Shown here one piece after another: positions 59,809-64,000 of a stretch of DNA of 64,000 nucleotides (position 1 is the stretch's first letter; each line of letters opens with the position of its first letter). The position numbers and the translations under genes are program-made. The DNA comes from Microbacterium sp. ProA8 (GTDB lineage: Bacteria; Actinomycetota; Actinomycetes; Actinomycetales; Microbacteriaceae): positions 2,294,001 to 2,358,000 of the forward strand of contig NZ_CP157000.1 in NCBI RefSeq assembly GCF_039905635.1, read 5' to 3'. The notes below the pieces were generated by a model that did not search any database, was not told where the DNA came from, and saw only the letters and a program-made list of their open reading frames with translations.

Positions 59809-60186
59809 CTAAAAGGGCAGGTTCGGGTCTTCGGTGGCCCATGCGTCCACAGGCTCGGCAGCAGGAGCGGTACGCGCGCTCCCGGCGAGCTCCACCGCGT
59901 CGGCCCACACAACGAGGTCGTAATACGTCTTCGCCCCGTCCGCAGACTTCTTCGACTCGGTGACTTCCCGACCCTCAAAGGTGATCCGGTCGCCCTTGTT
60001 GAACCGCTCCAGGGAGATGCCCGAGTTGCGGGACACCTTGAGCGTGCGGAAGGTGCGGCCAACGGTTTCCCAACGGTCCTGGTCGTTCTTCCGGGAATGG
60101 GGTTCGGATGTCTTGAGTCCCCATGCGCCGTTGTTGCCGATGAGCACTTCTTCAACGAACGCGCTGTCTACGGTGAGCTTTGCCAT
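59809..60186 (-). CDS. phage single-stranded DNA-binding protein
   Basis: The 125-residue protein has an OB-fold pattern (WETVGRTFRTLKVSRNSGIS, FNKGDRITFEGREVTESKKS) and an acidic C-terminal tail ending EDPNLPF, the Pro-Phe tip by which SSBs bind replication proteins. It likely coats ssDNA in phage replication. TAATG overlap with the nuclease gene upstream. Confidence 0.82.
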   Translation of the reverse strand: MAKLTVDSAFVEEVLIGNNGAWGLKTSEPHSRKNDQDRWETVGRTFRTLKVSRNSGISLERFNKGDRITFEGREVTESKKSADGAKTYYDLVVWADAVELAGSARTAPAAEPVDAWATEDPNLPF

Positions 60187-60599
60187 TAGTCGTCTTCCTC
60201 TTCGTCGTGTGCGACTGGGCAGTCGCAATGGTGTTTGGGTGTGCCGCCGAGGAGGATGGTGAAGTCCTCGAGGCGGAGTATCACGTACTGGTCTCCCATG
60301 GACCCGCGCCCGTATCCGCGGCGTTTCGCGACAACAACACCCATGGCTGCGTCGGCGTGCCCTGCTTCGATTTGGGCTTCTGTGATCCATCCGGCGAGGT
60401 CGATGCGGTTGTGGTTCTTCGCTTCGACACAGATGGGGCCGGCGTGACTGTTGAGTCCGGCGATGTCGCCTTCGTCGCGTGCGCCTTTGCGGGCGCGGCG
60501 TTCGATGGTGCGGGTTCCGAATGCTTCCCGCCAGTAGTCGACGAGCCAGGTTTCGAAGCTGGTTCCGGCTTGACGGGCGGTGCGATGTGATCTGGTCAT
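60186..60599 (-). CDS. VRR-NUC/Holliday-junction-resolvase-like nuclease
   Basis: The 137-residue protein has an Arg-rich start (RARKGARDEGDIAGL) and the E-x-K block ICVEAKNH, with Asp in DEGDIAG, as in RecB-like/PD-(D/E)xK nucleases of the resolvase type. It would cut branched DNA or help packaging. A C-terminal HHCDCP and acidic tail are unusual additions. Confidence 0.8.
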   Translation of the reverse strand: MTRSHRTARQAGTSFETWLVDYWREAFGTRTIERRARKGARDEGDIAGLNSHAGPICVEAKNHNRIDLAGWITEAQIEAGHADAAMGVVVAKRRGYGRGSMGDQYVILRLEDFTILLGGTPKHHCDCPVAHDEEEDD

Positions 60600-60934
60600 G
60601 CGGCGGCCTTTCGTCGGCGTTCGGTAGCGGTCTGCCCACCACGGATCGACCAGCGATCCCAGGACGGTGCGTCAGCAAGGCACATGGCGCGTACCGGGCA
60701 GGACGCGCAAATCTCCTTCGCTGCACGTGTCGGACGCCACTCGTCTTCCTCGGTCGGGAAGAACAACTCCGGGTCGGTGGTCGCACAGGCTGCGTCGTCC
60801 ATCCACCCCCGGGAGACGGTGTCTTGTCCGCGCTGGGTTTTGCAGTCCATGCAGTATTTGGTGCGGATGCCGTCGTTCTTCACTTCACGTTTCAGGCCGC
60901 ACCGTGGGCATGCTGCGTGGGGGTTTCCGCTCAT
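60596..60934 (-). CDS. WhiB-family Fe-S transcription factor with extra N-terminal zinc ribbon
   Basis: The 112-residue protein has the WhiB core: CATTDPELFFPTE, then EICASCPVRAMCLADA giving the four Cys for a [4Fe-4S] cluster, a Gly-rich turn SIRGGQT and a basic tail (TERRRKAAA). Before it lies ACPRCGLKREV and KYCMDC, a typical zinc ribbon. WhiB proteins of phages can block host WhiB function and superinfection. The ATG at 60934 overlaps the regulator stop. Confidence 0.9.
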   Translation of the reverse strand: MSGNPHAACPRCGLKREVKNDGIRTKYCMDCKTQRGQDTVSRGWMDDAACATTDPELFFPTEEDEWRPTRAAKEICASCPVRAMCLADAPSWDRWSIRGGQTATERRRKAAA

Positions 60935-61206
60935 GTGGTTCTCCGGTATCTGGGGTTTGCTTTGAGGCCGTGTGAGCGGCGGATTTGGGCGATGGTGCCG
61001 ACTGTGGGCCAGACGAGCTCGGTGGCGATGTCGGCGTCGCACATGCCGGCGATGACACGGGAGCGGACGGCTTCTCGGAAGTCGCGGCCGTGGCGTTGGC
61101 GTAGGAGTTCGTCGCGGAGGACTTGTCCGGGTGTGATGCCGCGGCGTTCCGCCGTTTCCTGGATGCGCCACACGTCTTTCGGGTCCAAATCCACCTGAAT
61201 CTTCAC
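60931..61206 (-). CDS. RHH plus HTH DNA-binding regulator
   Basis: The 91-residue product (GTG at 61206 after GGAG) starts with a ribbon-helix-helix pattern, KIQVDLDPKDVWRIQETAER, and continues with a helix-turn-helix-like part (MCDADIATELVWPTVGTIAQ, IRRSHGLKANPRYRR). Two DNA-binding folds in so short a protein suggest a transcription factor or a DNA-organising protein. A hairpin precedes it. Confidence 0.75.
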   Translation of the reverse strand: MKIQVDLDPKDVWRIQETAERRGITPGQVLRDELLRQRHGRDFREAVRSRVIAGMCDADIATELVWPTVGTIAQIRRSHGLKANPRYRRTT

Positions 61207-61225
61207 GGGTCTCCTGGTATGCAGT

Positions 61226-61254
61226 GAGGGCCACACCATTACGGTGTGACCCTC
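61226..61254 (-). other. leader stem-loop of the RHH/HTH gene
   Basis: GAGGG-CC-ACACC and GGTGT-GA-CCCTC pair over 12 positions, with one weak centre, around ATTAC. It sits about 20 bases upstream of the ribosome site. It may be an autoregulatory target or terminator for the mini-genes. Confidence 0.65.
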
Positions 61255-61317
61255 GGGGTATGAGAAACGGCCCCCTACCCGAAGGAAAGAGGACCGTGGA
61301 GTGGGTACGGCTGAGTG

Positions 61318-61422
61318 CTATTCGGCCGGTTTGGTGCACCTAGCGCAGTCGCAGTGTTCTCGGCACACGAAATGGTCGAACGCGATGACGGGACAGCCTG
61401 GGATGGCGCAGAGGATCGTCAC
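61318..61422 (-). CDS. Cys-rich mini-protein (34 aa)
   Basis: GTG start overlaps the stop of the gene upstream. The peptide reads TILCAIPGCPVIAFDHFVCR then EHCDCARC, six Cys and two His in 34 residues, enough for one or two zinc sites. Function unknown. Confidence 0.65.
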   Translation of the reverse strand: MTILCAIPGCPVIAFDHFVCREHCDCARCTKPAE

Positions 61423-61559
61423 GTCTGGCTCCGTTCGTTGTGGTCGCAGTCGGTGCAGGTACACGACACCCGCCGACAGCCTGTGTGTTCGGGTGTGGAT
61501 GGGTGGGCGCAGTACCCGGACATGGTCATAGGGACACGGTGAGAGGCGGCGGCGGTCAT
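61419..61559 (-). CDS. Cys-rich mini-protein (46 aa)
   Basis: Reads MTAAASHRVPMTMSGYCAHP, then GCRRVSCTCTDCDHNERSQT with five Cys and two His near the C-terminus. ATGA overlap upstream and GTGA overlap downstream. A start at the internal ATG (61529) would give 36 residues. Confidence 0.65.
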   Translation of the reverse strand: MTAAASHRVPMTMSGYCAHPSTPEHTGCRRVSCTCTDCDHNERSQT

Positions 61560-61636
61560 CGCCCCGAGCCTCGAACAATCGCGTCACGGATTGCGTAGCC
61601 GAGCACGATCGCAGAGAGCACGAGAATGACCTCCAT
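61556..61636 (-). CDS. mini membrane peptide (26 aa)
   Basis: AAAGG lies upstream of the ATG. The peptide MEVILVLSAIVLGYAIRDAI and a basic end (VRGSGR) make one short membrane helix. One-base and four-base overlaps with neighbours support it. Confidence 0.6.
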   Translation of the reverse strand: MEVILVLSAIVLGYAIRDAIVRGSGR

Positions 61637-61872
61637 CACTGCACCTTTCGGTAGTACCTGTTGAAGTTGGTTTCATTGATCCACCGAACTGGGACACGAC
61701 CACCCGGTCCCGGTTGCGCGTCGACACGCGCCCACCCCAAATAGTTCGGGGTGTTCCTGCGGGGTCTCGCGTCCACAATCCGCACCGGGGTATCGAACCG
61801 GACCCATGTGCCCGCGTACTGTTCCAGCAGGTGTCCGCGGGCCGTGAGCACCGCATCAGACATGCGCCTCAC
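61636..61872 (-). CDS. phage hypothetical protein (78 aa)
   Basis: GTG at 61872 overlaps the stop of the gene upstream; ATG at 61863 is the alternative. The product has ARGHLLEQYAGTWVRFDTPV and VRWINETNFNRYYRKVQ, a small beta-rich basic protein. No family recognised. Confidence 0.74.
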   Translation of the reverse strand: MRRMSDAVLTARGHLLEQYAGTWVRFDTPVRIVDARPRRNTPNYLGWARVDAQPGPGGRVPVRWINETNFNRYYRKVQ

Positions 61873-62207
61873 GACTCCACCTCCTTCAACTCTTTCAGCC
61901 GGCGCACTTCAGCCCAGTACGCCTTGATCCCCGTCTCGGAGAACACATGCTTCTCGGGTTCCAGTTGCCGGCGAATCCTCGCTTCACGCTCCCGCGCCTC
62001 CAACACGCGACGCGCGTTACGAATCACATGCACCGGCATCAACCAGTCCGACGACTCCCGGTAGTGCAGGGTCGCGGCCTCCACAGCCACATCCAGGTCC
62101 ACCCGTTCAAGATCCTTCGCCCACACCGCAGCAACCGCCTGATCCACGGTCCTACCGTCACGGGCTGATGCCAGCGTCAATAGCTGGAACGCTTCCCTGA
62201 GATCCAT
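61869..62207 (-). CDS. phage hypothetical, possible replication accessory protein
   Basis: The 112-residue helical protein starts MDLREAFQLLTLASARDGRT and has AVAAVWAKDLERVDLDVAVE and a charged C-terminal coil. It overlaps the replisome-organiser-like gene by 50 bases. Position after such a gene often holds a helicase loader, but no ATP-binding site is present, so this is only a guess. Confidence 0.72.
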   Translation of the reverse strand: MDLREAFQLLTLASARDGRTVDQAVAAVWAKDLERVDLDVAVEAATLHYRESSDWLMPVHVIRNARRVLEAREREARIRRQLEPEKHVFSETGIKAYWAEVRRLKELKEVES

Positions 62208-62928
62208 TACCGAACAACCTCCTGTACTCGGCCGCATTCACAGCGGCTTTCGACTGCTTCGGTCCGTGACGCTGCTGGTCACGTTCCGCGAACCCCTGCT
62301 GCTTCCGCATGCCGTTGTGCCAAACCGATTCCCAGTCCTTCATCGCCTTCCCGACTCCACGCCAGTAGTCGATGAACTCGGGGAGCACCTTGTCGATGTC
62401 GACGAGGGGGACGTTCTCTGCCGCCCACTGCCTCATGCGATCGGTGATGGTGAAGTTGGCGGGGATGGGGTGAGCGCGCTTGCGCGGACTATCTCCTTCG
62501 TTAGAAGGAGATATCTCTATCCCTGTCTCTATCTCTGTTGGCGTGTGTTGGCTCGTGCTCAACACCTGTTCAACATGTGTTCGACGTTTGTCGGCACTTG
62601 CCCGCCCTGCACGGCTCCGTTTCTCGGTCAGCGCGTCCCGGTCAGCCTTCGTGAACTGATGCTCCGCGTAGTCCCGCAGCACGTACTCGTCACCGTCGCG
62701 GAACATGAGCGGTCGGGTGGGGTGTGAGGCGCACAGCTCGTCCAACGCGGCGGTCGGCCACATGAACTCGGCGTCGGCAACCTCTATGCGCCCGTCTGAT
62801 TCCCTGACCCTCGAGTACCCGTTCGCTTCGATGAACGTTCGGAACGCGGAGTCGGACAGTCGCGACACTTTCTGGTGTGTGGCGAAGTCGATGGGGAACG
62901 TCATGTACAGGCGTGAATCACGTGGCAT
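62158..62928 (-). CDS. replisome organiser/DnaD-like replication initiation protein
   Basis: The 256-residue protein has an N-terminal winged-helix-type domain (FPIDFATHQKVSRLSDSAFR, TKADRDALTEKRSRAGRAS) and a C-terminal block HPIPANFTITDRMRQWAAEN, FIDYWRGVGKAMKDWESVWH common in phage replication proteins. A low-complexity linker (STSQHTPTEIETGIEISPSN) joins them. It probably binds the phage origin and recruits host helicase. Confidence 0.8.
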   Translation of the reverse strand: MPRDSRLYMTFPIDFATHQKVSRLSDSAFRTFIEANGYSRVRESDGRIEVADAEFMWPTAALDELCASHPTRPLMFRDGDEYVLRDYAEHQFTKADRDALTEKRSRAGRASADKRRTHVEQVLSTSQHTPTEIETGIEISPSNEGDSPRKRAHPIPANFTITDRMRQWAAENVPLVDIDKVLPEFIDYWRGVGKAMKDWESVWHNGMRKQQGFAERDQQRHGPKQSKAAVNAAEYRRLFGNGSQGSVPAIDAGISP

Positions 62929-63153
62929 TCAATCCCCTCTCTCGGGGTTGCTGACGGGGTAGTGGTTGAGCGCGAACCGCACCGCGGCAAGGTCAACCGA
63001 ACACACCTCGTTGATCTCTTCGACGGTCCACCCGTGCTGAATCCACAACGCGCGGATCGCGACATCTCTCTGCGGCCGCGACGGGCCTGCCGCGTAGCCA
63101 ATGAGCGTTTCTACCCACGGGTCGTCGCGGCCGGGATATGACTCTGACGACAT
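62929..63153 (-). CDS. phage hypothetical protein (74 aa)
   Basis: Reads MSSESYPGRDDPWVETLIGY, then RDVAIRALWIQHGWTVEEIN and LAAVRFALNHYPVSNPERGD. The second half looks like a small helical HTH-type fold, perhaps a DNA-binding accessory. The stop lies next to the start of the replication gene. Confidence 0.73.
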   Translation of the reverse strand: MSSESYPGRDDPWVETLIGYAAGPSRPQRDVAIRALWIQHGWTVEEINEVCSVDLAAVRFALNHYPVSNPERGD

Positions 63154-63165
63154 AACTGGCCTCCC

Positions 63166-63516
63166 TCAGAAATCGGGTTCAGGTTTGACGTCGACCACTC
63201 GCCCGTCGTCGACAAGCCACATCAGGGTTCCCCGGTACAGGACCGGGCGGTGTTTCGGGTTCTCCCAGGAGTTGCAGGACCATCCGAGCTCGCCACCCTC
63301 AGCGGAATGCGCGACACCGTGGCATCCCTCTTTGGCGTTGTTCCCGAACCCGCACAGGTGCAACAGATTGGAAACCTCGTGCCCTCCTCCGCGAGAACGA
63401 AAACGACGATGATGAACCTCGGTTGCGCGTGCTTTCCCGCAGCCCTCGCATACGGAGCCGGATCTCTCTTCGACGATGCGGCGGTTGCCGGGAGGGATAG
63501 GTTTCGCGCGACTCAT
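63166..63516 (-). CDS. HNH endonuclease
   Basis: The 116-residue protein has CEGCGKARATEVHHRRFRSR, NLLHLCG and GCHGVAHSAEGGELGW, the Cys-ligated HNH pattern with paired His. It is a second HNH gene besides that at 53540. Role may be mobility or DNA processing. ATG at 63516 overlaps the stop upstream. Confidence 0.88.
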   Translation of the reverse strand: MSRAKPIPPGNRRIVEERSGSVCEGCGKARATEVHHRRFRSRGGGHEVSNLLHLCGFGNNAKEGCHGVAHSAEGGELGWSCNSWENPKHRPVLYRGTLMWLVDDGRVVDVKPEPDF

Positions 63517-63788
63517 AGCGGGATGAACTTGACGAGGGTGAACGAGTGGGTCTGACGGCACCCGGGGACGCAGACAAGCTTCTGATGCGGCAGCGTGGAC
63601 GCCACCCATGCCGCGCACATCATCCGGGATGCCCCGCAGGGTGCGACGACAAGGAACGCTGCGGGCTCGTCAACCACGTGGCCGGATGTCCCGGTTCCGT
63701 GGGCTCGCGCTTCACACCTCGGTTCGAAGTCGAGGTCGTCGAGGACGGTCGTGTCTTCGTCTACTCGGGGTGCGTCGAGGACGTTCAC
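63513..63788 (-). CDS. phage hypothetical protein (91 aa)
   Basis: GTG at 63788 overlaps the stop of the gene upstream (GTGA). Product has DEDTTVLDDLDFEPRCEARA, an Ala-rich middle (APCGASRMMCAAWVASTL) and KLVCVPGCRQTH. Several Cys/His could bind zinc. Longer in-frame reading to 63878 would overlap the next gene and is rejected. Confidence 0.68.
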   Translation of the reverse strand: MNVLDAPRVDEDTTVLDDLDFEPRCEARAHGTGTSGHVVDEPAAFLVVAPCGASRMMCAAWVASTLPHQKLVCVPGCRQTHSFTLVKFIPL

Positions 63789-63961
63789 GGCAGGTCTCGC
63801 ATGACGTTCGCGGCACCGTTGGAGATCCGCGCCCACAGGAGCGCCTTCCGCATCGCGTCGGTCCAGTTCGGGAACCAATCAGTGGTCTCCGACGCCCTGT
63901 ACCTGACGCCCCAAGGGTCTGTGAGGCGTGTCTTGGAGTGGAAAACTCTGGGCTTGGACAT
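63785..63961 (-). CDS. small phage protein (58 aa)
   Basis: ATG at 63961 has GAAGGAG upstream. Reads MSKPRVFHSKTRLTDPWGVR, then ETTDWFPNWTDAMRKALLWA and ends MRDLP. Basic at the start with several Trp. The last 39 bases of the window upstream hold a TGA that may end another leftward gene but cannot be assigned. Confidence 0.7.
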   Translation of the reverse strand: MSKPRVFHSKTRLTDPWGVRYRASETTDWFPNWTDAMRKALLWARISNGAANVMRDLP

Positions 63962-64000
63962 CACGACTCCTTCGGGGGCTCAGCTGCGGCCCAGTGGTCT

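Larger units (their letters stand above)
31733..64000. mobile_element. siphovirus-type prophage (right end outside window)
   Basis: From here to the right edge the content is phage: integrase, lysis genes, complete tail and head modules, both terminase subunits, phage tRNA genes, nucleases, methyltransferase, SSB, WhiB and replication genes. All but a few genes read leftward, with many ATGA/GTGA overlaps. Late genes appear intact and in canonical order, so the element may be functional. No immunity repressor of usual size is in view; it may lie beyond the edge. Confidence 0.93.

Noticed and set aside
31733-64000. CRISPR array or insertion sequence within the prophage
   Set aside because: No regularly spaced direct repeats and no transposase frame were seen.

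Overview
The window is a high-GC actinobacterial chromosome segment, most likely from Microbacterium or a close relative in the Microbacteriaceae. The evidence is dense coding, GTG starts, four-base ATGA/GTGA overlaps, an actinobacterial set of housekeeping genes, and a tailed-phage prophage of the kind found in these hosts. Two parts are clear. The host chromosome runs from position 1 to about 31.73 kb. A siphovirus-type prophage, more biased to one strand, runs from about 31.73 kb to the right edge. Its right end and second attachment site lie outside the window.

Host part. Left to right: the end of an alpha/beta hydrolase; a gamma-carbonic-anhydrase-like protein and an OafA-type acyltransferase; dps; a leftward set of a PaiB-like protein, an amidohydrolase, a membrane-anchored multicopper oxidase and a NarL-type two-component pair; an Fpg/Nei glycosylase and a RpiB-family isomerase; coproporphyrin ferrochelatase; aminopeptidase N; an ABC exporter with its own histidine kinase and response regulator; an MscS channel coupled to a group II truncated haemoglobin; a KstD-like flavoprotein; two thioesterases; the ABC-F factor EttA; a lipoprotein; a second-type SSB; a divergent MocR/YczE pair with a clear dyad operator; tRNA-Arg(TCT); oligoribonuclease; and tRNA-His(GTG).

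Prophage part. The element appears inserted at the 3' end of tRNA-His. A tyrosine integrase reads rightward beside it. Almost everything else reads leftward. From right to left the phage order is: replication and nucleic-acid genes (HNH proteins, replisome-organiser-like protein, RHH/HTH regulator, WhiB, VRR-type nuclease, SSB, C5 methyltransferase, metallophosphoesterase), many Cys-rich mini-proteins, a tRNA and a tRNA-like element, HNH, terminase subunits, portal, MuF-like protein, scaffold, major capsid, connector genes, tail tube, frameshifted tail chaperones, tape measure, distal tail, hub, two elaborate tail-tip proteins, an autonomous HTH mini-operon, and the lysis cassette.

Most unusual points. 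A 211-codon reading frame with a strong ribosome site is fully nested inside the methyltransferase gene. A 103-nt tRNA-like element has tmRNA-like, alanine-type ends. A two-gene HTH operon is preceded by two 17-bp dyads and followed by its own terminator, inside the late region. A lipoprotein moron sits on the opposite strand between tape measure and chaperone genes. A tail protein carries a collagen-like stretch and five sialidase-type Asp-boxes. A strong leftward promoter has a perfect 14-bp palindrome in its spacer. No immunity repressor of ordinary size is visible in the window.
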